64,000 nucleotides of DNA from Acinetobacter nosocomialis (GTDB lineage Bacteria > Pseudomonadota > Gammaproteobacteria > Pseudomonadales > Moraxellaceae). The notes under the pieces are model-generated. The model did not search any database and was not told the DNA's origin. It saw only the letters and a list, made by a program, of their open reading frames with translations. The DNA is taken from assembly GCA_025736915.1 (NCBI GenBank), contig CP107049.1:868001-932000 (forward strand), given 5' to 3'. This document shows, piece by piece, positions 39,170 through 47,782 of this stretch; positions within the stretch are counted from its first letter, which is position 1, and the number at the start of each line of letters is the position of its first letter. The position numbers were made by a program, and so were the translations under genes.

Positions 39170-40545
39170 TCGTATTGCTCACGGTATTTACGCACAATGT
39201 ACAGTGCAACAATGTTTAATCCCAAGGTAATCACAAAGAGTGTTAAACCCAGTGCAAATGCCACCAAGGCTTGCGGGCTTGCAAAATCGGTATCGCCAGT
39301 TAACTGTTTTACGATAGTTACTGTAACTGTCGAAACAGCTTCAAACGGATTTGCATGTAGAAGTGGACTGTTCCCTGCTGCCAAAACCACAATCATGGTT
39401 TCCCCTACGGCACGCGATACAGCCAATAAAAATGCCCCAGTAATACCCGGTAAAGCTGCTGGTAAAACCACTTGGCGGATTGTTTCTGATTTGGTTGCCC
39501 CAAGCCCGAGTGAACCATCACGAAGTGCACGAGGTACTTGTGTAATAATGTCATCTGACAAAGATGAAACGAACGGGATAATCATGATTCCCATTACGAA
39601 ACCAGCAGTCAAAGCACTGGTTGCGTTAATTTCGATACCAATATGAGCACCAACAGCTTTAAAGAATGGACCAATAACCATCATGGCAAAAACACCATAA
39701 ACAATCGTTGGAATACCCGCTAAAACTTCAATGGTTGGTTTTGCCCATGAGCGTAACCATGGAGATGCGTATTCAGCTAAATAAATAGCAATCATTAAGC
39801 CAACTGGTACAGCAACCAATAAGGCAATACCACTGACCATGAGCGTACCCCATAGTAATGGTAATAAACCATAGCTACCTTCTGCATTACCTGAAGTACT
39901 AAAACCTGGGTTCCATTCAGTTCCAAAGAAAAAGTCAATTGGACTTACAAAATGGAAGAAGTGCATTGCTTCACCAAACATCGACATTACAATGCCGATA
40001 GTGGTTAAGATTGCAACACCAGAACACAGGATTAAAGCAACATTAATGGCACGTTCAACTTGGTTACGAGCGCGATATTCTTGATTGATTTTTTTCTTTG
40101 CCCAGACCAAGCCTAGTAAGGCAGCACAAACAACAACGGCAAATTTGGCAAAAGAGCCAATAGTTTGAAATTTTGCATATTGCTGAGCCGCAGCCAATTC
40201 ATAAGCTTCCGGATGATCACTTACCCCAAAACCTGAAGCAATCGATTGAACTCGATCAACAAGAACACTTCTTGCTGCTTCATCTAGAGATGCAGCGACA
40301 GAAGCAGGAACATTATTAAAGATAATATGATTTAAAATACTTGGCTCAACCAAGTTCCAAATGATCAAAATTAAAAAAGCAGGGATACCGCACCAAAGCC
40401 CAACCAGTGCACCATAATAACCAGGACGAGAATGTAGTGTCGCCGAGTTGCTTCCCTTACCTGCTAGGTGGCGGCTCTTTCTTAGCCCAAGTTGATATGC
40501 AATTGCCACAAGGGCTAACAACACACCGATAAGTAGCAGATTCAT
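39166..40545 (-). CDS. pstC: Phosphate ABC transporter permease PstC, extended
   Basis: A 459-residue permease (E. coli PstC 319). Extra N-terminal membrane segments and a loop of about 80 residues with DRVQSIASGFGVSDHPEAYE precede the core. The core has YGLLPLLWGTLMVSGIALLVAVPVG and the EAA-type loop LRDGSLGLGATKSETIRQVVLP. It is coupled to pstA by a four-base overlap and separated from pstS by a terminator-like hairpin, so it probably depends on read-through. Confidence 0.95.
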   Translation of the reverse strand: MNLLLIGVLLALVAIAYQLGLRKSRHLAGKGSNSATLHSRPGYYGALVGLWCGIPAFLILIIWNLVEPSILNHIIFNNVPASVAASLDEAARSVLVDRVQSIASGFGVSDHPEAYELAAAQQYAKFQTIGSFAKFAVVVCAALLGLVWAKKKINQEYRARNQVERAINVALILCSGVAILTTIGIVMSMFGEAMHFFHFVSPIDFFFGTEWNPGFSTSGNAEGSYGLLPLLWGTLMVSGIALLVAVPVGLMIAIYLAEYASPWLRSWAKPTIEVLAGIPTIVYGVFAMMVIGPFFKAVGAHIGIEINATSALTAGFVMGIMIIPFVSSLSDDIITQVPRALRDGSLGLGATKSETIRQVVLPAALPGITGAFLLAVSRAVGETMIVVLAAGNSPLLHANPFEAVSTVTVTIVKQLTGDTDFASPQALVAFALGLTLFVITLGLNIVALYIVRKYREQYE

Positions 40546-40597
40546 GTATTCTCCACTGTTTTCTCAATTGTCATAATTTGGGAAAAACGTGTTAGAC

Positions 40598-40630
40598 AAA
40601 AAGGCTGATGATCACTTGGGATCACCAGCC
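40598..40630 (-). terminator. Hairpin with T-tract between pstS and pstC
   Basis: On the minus strand GGCTGGTGATC pairs with GATCATCAGCC and five T follow. It sits 16 bases after the pstS stop. It would let pstS be made in excess over pstCAB, as a partial terminator or by protecting the pstS 3' end. Confidence 0.75.
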
Positions 40631-40645
40631 CCTATTCAAAACAAA

Positions 40646-41677
40646 TTATTTAACAGTTTTACCTGCTTTAAAGTCAGCCAAGACTTTAGCGCGTTCTGCA
40701 TCAGACATTGCGATTAAACCGTCACGCTCAGCTTTAGAACCTTTACCAGTCGCTTTTTTGCTTAGGAAGTATTCTACATACTGTGGTAAACCTTTAACTG
40801 ATTTTAAGTGTTCGCCTTTTACATAGAAGAATAATGGGCGAGATACAGGGTATGTACCATTTAACACAGTTTTCTCAGAAGGAAGTACGTTGTTTACTGA
40901 TGCTACACGTAACTTGTCACGGTTCATGTCATAGAAACTTAAACCAAACACACCTACTGCACTTGGAGAAGTTTTTAAGCGAGCTAGAGTTTCTGTATAG
41001 TCGCCAGCAATTTCAATTACACGGCCGTCTTTACGAAAAGTCGAACATGCTTTCTTCTGAGCATCTTTATCTAGATTTTTGAAGTATTCGTATGATTCAC
41101 AACCAGCATCAACCATTTTTTCTTGGAAAACTTCACGCGTACCGTGGTTAGAAGCAGGAATTACAAGCGTAATAGGTTCGTTAGGAAGTGATTTGTCAAT
41201 TTGGTTCCAGTTTGTATAAGGGTTTGGAACCAATTTACCTTTTGAAGGTAACTGTGCAGCTAAAGCAGCAAACACATGGTAAGGTTTTAATTTATAAGCT
41301 GCTTTGTGTGAGCTAGACGCAAATACGATACCGTCATAACCGATTTTGATTTCTTGAATTTGTTTTACGCCAGCTTTGTTACAAGCTTCAATTTCTGTAG
41401 TTTTAATTTTACGAGAAGCGTTTGCAACGTCGATCGTGTTGTCACCAACGCCTTGACAGAATTGTTTTAAACCAGCAGAAGAACCACCAGAACCTACAAC
41501 AGGAGTTTTAAATTGAGGGAATGTATTACCAAACTCTTCAGCTACAACGCTGGCAAACGGTAATACAGTTGAAGAACCAGCAATTTGAATCGTATCACGA
41601 GCTGCATTTGCAGTCGTTGTTACAGCGGCCCCAGTTACTGCTAACGCAATTGCGATTTGACGTGGATTTAAGCGCAT
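40646..41677 (-). CDS. pstS: Periplasmic phosphate-binding protein PstS
   Basis: From ATG 41677 the protein has 343 residues; the ATG five codons upstream overlaps the GAGAGAGAA ribosome site. A signal peptide ends near ANA, and the mature part begins ARDTIQIAGSSTVLPFASVVAEEF. Phosphate-binding residues are expected in GSSTVLPF and VGSGGSSAGLKQFC. Such proteins capture phosphate in the periplasm and pass it to PstCA. In A. baumannii and Pseudomonas they can also reach the surface. Three Pho-box repeats lie about 90 bases upstream of the start. Confidence 0.95.
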   Translation of the reverse strand: MRLNPRQIAIALAVTGAAVTTTANAARDTIQIAGSSTVLPFASVVAEEFGNTFPQFKTPVVGSGGSSAGLKQFCQGVGDNTIDVANASRKIKTTEIEACNKAGVKQIQEIKIGYDGIVFASSSHKAAYKLKPYHVFAALAAQLPSKGKLVPNPYTNWNQIDKSLPNEPITLVIPASNHGTREVFQEKMVDAGCESYEYFKNLDKDAQKKACSTFRKDGRVIEIAGDYTETLARLKTSPSAVGVFGLSFYDMNRDKLRVASVNNVLPSEKTVLNGTYPVSRPLFFYVKGEHLKSVKGLPQYVEYFLSKKATGKGSKAERDGLIAMSDAERAKVLADFKAGKTVK

Positions 41678-41767
41678 TCTGTTCTCTCTCATTAATGCAA
41701 TAGGTTGTACGTCACTTTTTGTTGAGTGCTTGTACGCTCTTCGATAGCTGCATTGTGAATAGAAAAT

Positions 41768-41796
41768 ATGACAAATAAGTTACAGTATTATGACGC
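41768..41796 (-). promoter_or_regulatory. Pho box with three 7-bp repeats upstream of pstS
   Basis: The minus strand reads GCGTCAT, CTGTAAC and TTGTCAT starting exactly every 11 bases (41796, 41785, 41774). The first two give GCGTCATAATACTGTAAC, which matches the enterobacterial PhoB consensus CTGTCATAWAWCTGTMAY at 15 of 18 positions. TATTCACAAT about seven bases further on is a candidate -10. This indicates PhoB activation of pstSCAB under phosphate limitation. Confidence 0.8.
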
Positions 41797-42081
41797 TTTC
41801 ATGATTTTTATAATGTTCATTGTCACATTTCTAAATCTATTTTATATCAATCATTTAATCTTATTTTATAAGGGTTGTGTTACCTCAATTTTATATTAAA
41901 TATGACAATCACCCAAATTGATAAAATTACAATTATTCTTAAATTATAAAAGCTTAAAGAATTTAATAAATTGATATTACAAAGTTAATTTATTGACACA
42001 TTTCTCAAATTTTTACATGTCATATTTATTTTTAAAAAATTATTTCGTTCTAACATGAAAATATTATGACAAAAAGATAAA
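41797..42081. other. AT-rich intergenic region
   Basis: Between the Pho box and the terminator of the permease gene I see no gene or clear element, only very AT-rich sequence with TGACA-like motifs near 41880-42020. Confidence 0.5.
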
Positions 42082-42109
42082 CGGTTACCTGCTCTTTGTC
42101 AGATAACCG
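42082..42109 (-). terminator. Likely terminator of the AroP-type permease gene
   Basis: CGGTTATCTG and CAGGTAACCG pair with one G-U on the minus strand, followed by TTTATCTTTTT. Confidence 0.6.
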
Positions 42110-42133
42110 CAATATCACTGTCAATTTAGCATA

Positions 42134-43513
42134 TTAGTTTGATTGTACTTCTGGCATAGGGACCATTTTTTTACGGTACTTGAAGAAATACATGATGGCT
42201 AAAACAGCAAGCCAGATTGGACCTAAAATTACAGCCAGTCTCATATCTGGCGTCATTGCCATAATAATAAGAATGAAACATACAAAGCTAATGGTTAAAT
42301 AATTACTCCATGGACTCATAATGCTTTGAAACTTAGTTTGGCGACGTTGTAATTTCATTGCTTTGGTAAATTTCAAATGTGTGACTGAAATCATAAGCCA
42401 GTTAATAACAAGTGCAGCCACAACCAACATCATAAAGAGCTGAAAAGCTTGACCAGGGATTAAATAGTTCACCACCACACAGACTGCTGTGATTGATGCA
42501 GAAACAATGGCTGCTGGAACCGGAATACCACGGCTATTTACTTTTTTCAAAATTGCCGGAGCATTACCCTGCTCTGCCAAACCATGCAACATACGGCTAT
42601 TACAATAAATACAACTGTTATAAACCGAAATAGCAGCAATTAGGACCACAAAGTTCAGAACATTCGCAACGCCATTACTATTGAGTGACTGGAAAATCAT
42701 GACAAATGGGCTACCGCCTTCTGCCACCATATTCCAAGGGTAAAGGCATAAAAGAATACCAATTGCACCAATATAAAAAATCAGGATGCGGTACACAATC
42801 TGGTTCACTGCTTTTGGAATTGTTGTTTCTGGTTTCTTGGTTTCTGCCGCCGCGATACCGATAAGCTCTAAGCCACCAAATGCGAACATAATCACAGCCA
42901 AAGCCATAATAAAGCCATGAATACCATGCGGGAAGAAACCACCGTGTTGCCATAAATTTGCAACACCAGCTTGTGGACCTGCTGAACCTGAAAATAATAG
43001 ATAAGCACCAAAGCCAATCATGCTTAAAATGGCAACAATTTTAATGCACGAAAATAAGAACTCCGATTCCCCAAAAAAGCGGACATTTACCAAGTTAATG
43101 CCGTTAATTAAAATAAAGAAAAATAATGCAGTCATCCATGTTGGAATTTCAGGCCACCAAAACTGTATAAAAGTACCAATTGCACTCAGTTCGGCCATGC
43201 TCACCAGCACATACAACACCCAATAGTTCCAGCCAGACATAAAACCAGCCATTTTGCCCCAATACTTGTTCGCAAAATAACTAAAAGAACCACTTACCGG
43301 TTCTTCAACAACCATTTCGCCCAAATGACGCATAATTAAAAAGGCAATCACGCCTGCAATTGCATATCCTAATAAAATTGAAGGACCAGCCAATTTAATT
43401 GTTTGAGAAAGACCTAAGAATAACCCTGTTCCGATCGCCCCTCCGAGTGCGATGAGTTGAATATGCCGATTGGATAAGCCTTGTTTTAACTCGTGCTTAT
43501 TGTTTGCATCCAT
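42134..43513 (-). CDS. AroP-type aromatic amino acid permease
   Basis: A 459-residue APC-family transporter with twelve hydrophobic segments. The N-terminus has the amino acid transporter signature LIALGGAIGTGLFLGLSQTIKLAGPSI (about residues 20-46) with GEMVVEEPVSGSFSYFANKYWG after it, which resembles AroP/PheP/CycA. It lies downstream of a TPP-dependent 2-oxo acid decarboxylase on the same strand, with an Lrp regulator and an aldehyde dehydrogenase next to that. This suits uptake of tryptophan, phenylalanine or tyrosine, but specificity cannot be read directly. Confidence 0.88.
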   Translation of the reverse strand: MDANNKHELKQGLSNRHIQLIALGGAIGTGLFLGLSQTIKLAGPSILLGYAIAGVIAFLIMRHLGEMVVEEPVSGSFSYFANKYWGKMAGFMSGWNYWVLYVLVSMAELSAIGTFIQFWWPEIPTWMTALFFFILINGINLVNVRFFGESEFLFSCIKIVAILSMIGFGAYLLFSGSAGPQAGVANLWQHGGFFPHGIHGFIMALAVIMFAFGGLELIGIAAAETKKPETTIPKAVNQIVYRILIFYIGAIGILLCLYPWNMVAEGGSPFVMIFQSLNSNGVANVLNFVVLIAAISVYNSCIYCNSRMLHGLAEQGNAPAILKKVNSRGIPVPAAIVSASITAVCVVVNYLIPGQAFQLFMMLVVAALVINWLMISVTHLKFTKAMKLQRRQTKFQSIMSPWSNYLTISFVCFILIIMAMTPDMRLAVILGPIWLAVLAIMYFFKYRKKMVPMPEVQSN

Positions 43514-43567
43514 AACATTATCTCCAATGTTGGTATAACTTCCTGTACACCTTTATTCAACACCATA

Positions 43568-43594
43568 TCCGAAGGCCAGAAACCGACCTTCGGA
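43568..43594. repeat. Hairpin between decarboxylase and permease genes
   Basis: TCCGAAGG and CCTTCGGA are exact eight-base arms around 11 bases. No T-tract follows on the minus strand. It could tune permease expression relative to the decarboxylase. Confidence 0.6.
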
Positions 43595-43652
43595 CATAAG
43601 TTGCTTTAATATGAGTCCATTTAATTTTGAGAAGACTTGTCCTTTCTTCTAT

Positions 43653-45374
43653 TTAAAACGAGCTTGCATCCTTACATTTAATCGGTTGGGAACGCTCCTT
43701 TAAAATTTCGTAGCCACGATCGCCGTAGTCAAAACGTGCAATCACAGAAGCAAATTTTTTCAAACTTACTGGCGCATCCATTGCTGGTAGTTTTAATTCA
43801 ATAAAAGTTAACTGGTCATTATGCTGAACGTTGTCTAAAACGCTCTTTAACTGCCCTGCGGTTTCAACTACATAAGTTGTATGACCCTTTTTACCGTTAA
43901 ATACCGCTGGAATTTCAGTGTATTTCCAGTTTTGCACGTCGTTATAGGCAGCGTTTTCACCCATAATTAAGCGCTCAATGGTGTAACCGCCATTGTTCAG
44001 CAAGAAAATAATTGGTTTTAAACCATGGCGGATAATCGTAGAGAGCTCTTGTACCGTAAGCTGGAAAGAACCATCGCCAATAAACAAAATTTGGCGGCGT
44101 TCAGGAGCAGCCAATAAACTACCAAGCAAAGCTGGCAAGGTATAACCAATAGAACCCCAAAGCGGCTGAGCAATATATTTAGCTGTCGCTGGAAGCTTGA
44201 TACCCGACAAAGCAGAGTTTGATGTTCCTACTTCACCAATAATCACATCGTCTTCTTTTAAGAAACCTGAAATGTAGTTCCAAAGCACATCTTGGCTTAG
44301 CTTTTGTTGAGCTGGAGCTTCAACTACTTTCTGAGGTTGTTTTTCGAGAAGAGGAGTTGATGATTTACGTGGTGCAACTTTTTTATTTAGCTCAACAAGT
44401 AACTGGCCAATCTCAATACCAGGAAAATCCTGACCAAAAATATTTAGACCATAAGATTTAATTTCGATGTAGTTCTTGGTCTCAATTTGATGAGTAAATA
44501 CAGCTGAGCCTACATCGGTAAAGCGTGCGCCAATACCAATTAAGCAGTCGGATTGTTCAATGATATTTTTCACATGCGGTTGGCTTGCCCCACCCACATA
44601 AGTGCCAATGTAGCGAGGTGAACCTTCATCCATAATATTTTTTGCAGTATTCATACCTGCAAATGGAATTGAGCATTTTTGAGACAAATCATTTAAAAGT
44701 GAAGTTACACCAAAAACCGAAGCTTCATTATCAATAAGAAGTGCAGGGCTTTGAGCATTCTCAATAATGTCACAAAGTTTTTTTACCACAGTTTGTAATA
44801 ATTCAGGTTCAACAGCTGGGTAGCTTAAGTCGAGCGGACGTTCAGACACTTCAATTTTAACGTGGGTAATGTCGCCTGGTAGTTGAATGTGTACAGGACG
44901 GCGTTCAAGGAAACACTGACGTAACACACGATCAATTTCAAAAGCTGCATTTGCTGGAGTTAAACGAGTTTGGGCCACTGTAAACTCTTTCATACAGTTC
45001 ATAATATTGTCGTAGTTACCATCGACAAGCGTGTGGTGTATGAGAGTGCCCTTTTGAACTGCATGTAAAGGTGGAATACCTGAGATATGAATAAGAGGTA
45101 CATTTTCTGCATAGGCACCTGCAATACCATTAATCGCACTTAAGTCACCTACACCATAAGTGGTTGCCAAGGCAGAAAAACCGTTAATTCGTGCATAACC
45201 GTCTGCTGCATAGGCAGCATTTAATTCATTACAATTTCCAATAAATTCGAGTTGTGGGTCTGCTTCAACTTGTTCTAGATATGAGAGGTTAAAATCACCA
45301 GGTACACCAAAAAGATGTTGGATACCCATTTGTTTTAGACGAAGATTTAAAAATTCACCAATTTCTATGAACAT
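43653..45374 (-). CDS. ipdC: Indolepyruvate/phenylpyruvate decarboxylase
   Basis: A 573-residue thiamine-diphosphate enzyme of the pyruvate decarboxylase fold. The activating glutamate is in NCNELNAAYAADGYAR (Glu near 50), the HH pair in LIHHTLVDG near 113, and the ThDP site in GDGSFQLTVQELSTII through FLLNNGGY (about 445-475). Similar enzymes turn indole-3-pyruvate or phenylpyruvate into the aldehyde. With an aromatic-type permease, Lrp regulator and aldehyde dehydrogenase nearby, a route from aromatic amino acids to indole- or phenylacetate is likely. An ipdC gene linked to indoleacetate is known from Acinetobacter; the substrate here is inferred. Confidence 0.87.
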   Translation of the reverse strand: MFIEIGEFLNLRLKQMGIQHLFGVPGDFNLSYLEQVEADPQLEFIGNCNELNAAYAADGYARINGFSALATTYGVGDLSAINGIAGAYAENVPLIHISGIPPLHAVQKGTLIHHTLVDGNYDNIMNCMKEFTVAQTRLTPANAAFEIDRVLRQCFLERRPVHIQLPGDITHVKIEVSERPLDLSYPAVEPELLQTVVKKLCDIIENAQSPALLIDNEASVFGVTSLLNDLSQKCSIPFAGMNTAKNIMDEGSPRYIGTYVGGASQPHVKNIIEQSDCLIGIGARFTDVGSAVFTHQIETKNYIEIKSYGLNIFGQDFPGIEIGQLLVELNKKVAPRKSSTPLLEKQPQKVVEAPAQQKLSQDVLWNYISGFLKEDDVIIGEVGTSNSALSGIKLPATAKYIAQPLWGSIGYTLPALLGSLLAAPERRQILFIGDGSFQLTVQELSTIIRHGLKPIIFLLNNGGYTIERLIMGENAAYNDVQNWKYTEIPAVFNGKKGHTTYVVETAGQLKSVLDNVQHNDQLTFIELKLPAMDAPVSLKKFASVIARFDYGDRGYEILKERSQPIKCKDASSF

Positions 45375-45472
45375 TGCTCTATATCCTTTGAGACCAATTT
45401 TTATTCCATAGAAAAATAATATTTCATCTATCTTTTAGATTTCGTGCATAATGAAAACGCATTTTAATAAAA

Positions 45473-45489
45473 ATACATGATTTGTGTAT
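45473..45489. promoter_or_regulatory. Candidate Lrp-family operator 1
   Basis: ATACATGATTTGTGTAT has perfect ATACA/TGTAT arms around seven bases. It lies 19 bases before the regulator ATG and 98 bases before the decarboxylase ATG. It matches the site at 47676-47692 at 14 of 17 positions. Confidence 0.6.
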
Positions 45490-45508
45490 CATAAAAGGAT
45501 TTTATGCA

Positions 45509-45994
45509 ATGGATAAGTTCGACTGGCAAATCATTCAGGCACTACAAAAGAATGGACGACTCACCAATCAGGAAATTGGAGATTTAATCGGTTTATCTGC
45601 TTCGCAATGTTCAAGACGACGTCAATTGCTCGAGCAAAAAGGTGTGATTCTCGGTTACACGGCGCGCATTCAGCAACAGGCGCTAGGGCTGGAAGTTACA
45701 GCAATGATTCACATTAATTTAAGGACACATGAGGCAAAATCACAACAGGCTTTTCAAGAACTCATTGAAGCTGAAGACAACATTCAAGATGCGTTTTCAA
45801 TTAGTGGCGATGCGGATTTTATTTTAAAAGTCGTTGCTGAAAATTTAGAACAGCTTTCTCAATTTGTGACTGAAAGATTGCTTTCTTATAATTTTATAGG
45901 GCACATAAAGTCTTACATTGTTCTTAAAAAAATTAAAGAACAGAATCATTTTTTAATCAAACCTAAAAGCATGAGCTATCATCACTCCCAATAA
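45509..45994 (+). CDS. Lrp/AsnC-family regulator
   Basis: From ATG 45509 the protein has 161 residues, with AAAAGGA nine bases before; a TTG nine codons upstream would cover the operator. The helix-turn-helix is in LTNQEIGDLIGLSASQCSRRRQLLEQKGVI (about residues 15-45), and the RAM ligand-binding domain follows to about 145. It is divergent from the decarboxylase gene and convergent with the aldehyde dehydrogenase gene. The two shared 17-bp dyads make it the likely controller of both, probably in response to an aromatic amino acid, and of itself. Confidence 0.9.
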   Translation: MDKFDWQIIQALQKNGRLTNQEIGDLIGLSASQCSRRRQLLEQKGVILGYTARIQQQALGLEVTAMIHINLRTHEAKSQQAFQELIEAEDNIQDAFSISGDADFILKVVAENLEQLSQFVTERLLSYNFIGHIKSYIVLKKIKEQNHFLIKPKSMSYHHSQ

Positions 45995-46028
45995 GCAAGC
46001 GAAGCTTTTCTCCCCTATAGATAAAAAT

Positions 46029-46054
46029 AAAAAGGCGGATACTAGATCCGCCTT
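46029..46054 (-). terminator. Terminator between regulator and dehydrogenase
   Basis: AAGGCGGAT and ATCCGCCTT are exact arms around five bases; on the minus strand a T-run follows. It ends the dehydrogenase gene and may serve the convergent regulator. Confidence 0.82.
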
Positions 46055-46065
46055 AAAATGAATAT

Positions 46066-47496
46066 TTAGACTTTACTGATATGAACCGTTTGCCCAATCG
46101 TATTTTCAAGCAAACCTTCTAAGCCAAACTCAGCACCTAAGCCTGACATTTTCCAACCACCAAAAGGTGCATGAGGTAGGACTTCTGCATGGGTATTGAT
46201 CCAAACAGTGCCACATTGAAGCTGAGTAGCATAAGTTTGAGCAGCTTTAATATCAGAAGACCAGATTGAACCACCCAAACCAAACTCGCTGTCATTGGCA
46301 CGGGCAATTGCATCGTTGATATCTGTATATTTTAAAACAGGCAACACTGGACCAAATTGCTCTTCTTGTACCACACGGCAAGAGTCAGAAACTTCAGTCA
46401 AAATAGTTGGCGCAATAAAGTAGCCCTGCTCTGGAACTTGTTGTTGTCCAGAAAGTGCTTTTGCACCCTGTTCAATCGCTTCAGCAATAAGAGCTTTCAC
46501 TTTGTTATATTGCATTTGGTTTTGTACTGGACCAAATGTTGTAGAAGACGCCATTCCGTCACCCACAACTTGAGCGTTGGCAATATCAGCTAACTTTTGA
46601 GATAAAGCTTCATATTGGCTTTCATGCACGTATAGGCGCTTTAAGGCTGCACATGTTTGACCAGCGTTTAAGAATGCCATATTAAAAATCTTGGCTGCAA
46701 TTTCATCGATATTTGCATCTGGCAATACAATACCGGCGTCATTACCGCCGAGCTCTAAAGTTAAGTGTTTTAGCTGCTGAGCTGCACCAGCCATAATGTG
46801 TTGACCTGTTCGAGTTGATCCCGTAAACACAACTTTTTGCACATCTGGATGAGAAGATAGGGCTTCACCAATCTCACCAGCACCAACCACAATTGAAATA
46901 ACACCAGCAGGAACTTCTTGCTGAATGATTTCACATAAACGTAAAGTCGATAGTGGTGTGTATTCAGAAGGTTTGCTAATGACAACGTTACCTGCACGTA
47001 AAGCAGGCATGATATGCCAAACCGCAATCATGAGTGGCCAGTTCCATGGCGTAATTGAAGCCACTACACCTAATGGTTGGCGATGGCGCTCAATACGCTT
47101 AGTTTCACTGTCTTCAATGACTTCTACAGGTAAATCCATAGCAGCCGCATAACGCGTCCAACCAATTGCACCCTGCACTTCCATTTGCGCAAGTGCGAGT
47201 GGCTTACCTTGTTCAAGTACAACCAACTCCGCGAGTATTTCAGCGTGCTTTTCAATGCCATCTGCAATCTTGTTCAAGATTGACTTACGCTCTTCGTGGG
47301 AGACTTGCTGCCAAGCTTTAGATGCCTGTTTAGCTGCACTCACTGCTTGATTGACCTGTGCAACTGATGCTTTTGCACAACGTGCAGCAGTTAAGCCAGT
47401 AGCAGGGTTTAGAATTTCTAGTTCACCTTGCTCACCTGAACAAAGTTGACCGCCAATAATGAGTTTAAATTCATTGAGCATATTCACTTGTTGCAT
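46066..47496 (-). CDS. NAD(P)-dependent aldehyde dehydrogenase
   Basis: A 476-residue enzyme of the usual length. The general-base glutamate is in LTLELGGNDA (about residue 250) and the catalytic cysteine in NAGQTCAAL (about 284). TPWNWPLM and FTGSTRTG are cofactor-site motifs. With the nearby 2-oxo acid decarboxylase it should oxidise indole- or phenylacetaldehyde to the acid, though the family is broad. Upstream, 47676-47692 carries the same dyad found beside the regulator, and TGCAT recurs five times within about 90 bases. Confidence 0.9.
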   Translation of the reverse strand: MQQVNMLNEFKLIIGGQLCSGEQGELEILNPATGLTAARCAKASVAQVNQAVSAAKQASKAWQQVSHEERKSILNKIADGIEKHAEILAELVVLEQGKPLALAQMEVQGAIGWTRYAAAMDLPVEVIEDSETKRIERHRQPLGVVASITPWNWPLMIAVWHIMPALRAGNVVISKPSEYTPLSTLRLCEIIQQEVPAGVISIVVGAGEIGEALSSHPDVQKVVFTGSTRTGQHIMAGAAQQLKHLTLELGGNDAGIVLPDANIDEIAAKIFNMAFLNAGQTCAALKRLYVHESQYEALSQKLADIANAQVVGDGMASSTTFGPVQNQMQYNKVKALIAEAIEQGAKALSGQQQVPEQGYFIAPTILTEVSDSCRVVQEEQFGPVLPVLKYTDINDAIARANDSEFGLGGSIWSSDIKAAQTYATQLQCGTVWINTHAEVLPHAPFGGWKMSGLGAEFGLEGLLENTIGQTVHISKV

Positions 47497-47675
47497 TTCT
47501 TCTTCCTTGTCTTAATTGTAATTACAGCCACTTACTTTTTTCAGTTAAAGCGGGATTATTTAAAGTAAGTACGATATTGATATATCAATGCGACCCAAAA
47601 TATCGGGAACATACCAATACAATAAGAAATTTGCTCCCCATAAATCATGCATAATTATTTTTGTTTTTTGAAAAT

Positions 47676-47692
47676 ATGCATGTTTTGTGCAT
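47676..47692. promoter_or_regulatory. Candidate Lrp-family operator 2
   Basis: ATGCATGTTTTGTGCAT has perfect ATGCA/TGCAT arms around seven bases, about 180 bases upstream of the dehydrogenase ATG. Further TGCAT-like half-sites are at 47647, 47709 and 47731. The 14-mer TTTTAATAAAAATA occurs at 47715 and also beside site 1 at 45462. Confidence 0.6.
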
Positions 47693-47737
47693 TTCCTTCT
47701 GTTGTGATGCACACTTTTAATAAAAATAATATGCAAT

Positions 47738-47768
47738 AAAAAAGCCCGGCAATAAACCGAGCTTTTTT
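47738..47768. terminator. Terminator of dat-ddc
   Basis: AAAAAAGCCCGG and CCGAGCTTTTTT pair with one mismatch around seven bases, 15 bases after the ddc stop on the minus strand. Confidence 0.85.
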
Positions 47769-47782
47769 TGTTATCAACTTAA

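Noticed and set aside
43568..43594. Riboswitch upstream of the aromatic permease
   Set aside because: Only a single simple hairpin is present, with no complex conserved fold; a plain intergenic hairpin is enough.
47715..47728. Shared 14-mer TTTTAATAAAAATA near both Lrp dyads as a separate operator
   Set aside because: It is made only of A and T in a very AT-rich region, so a chance match is likely; kept only as supporting context.
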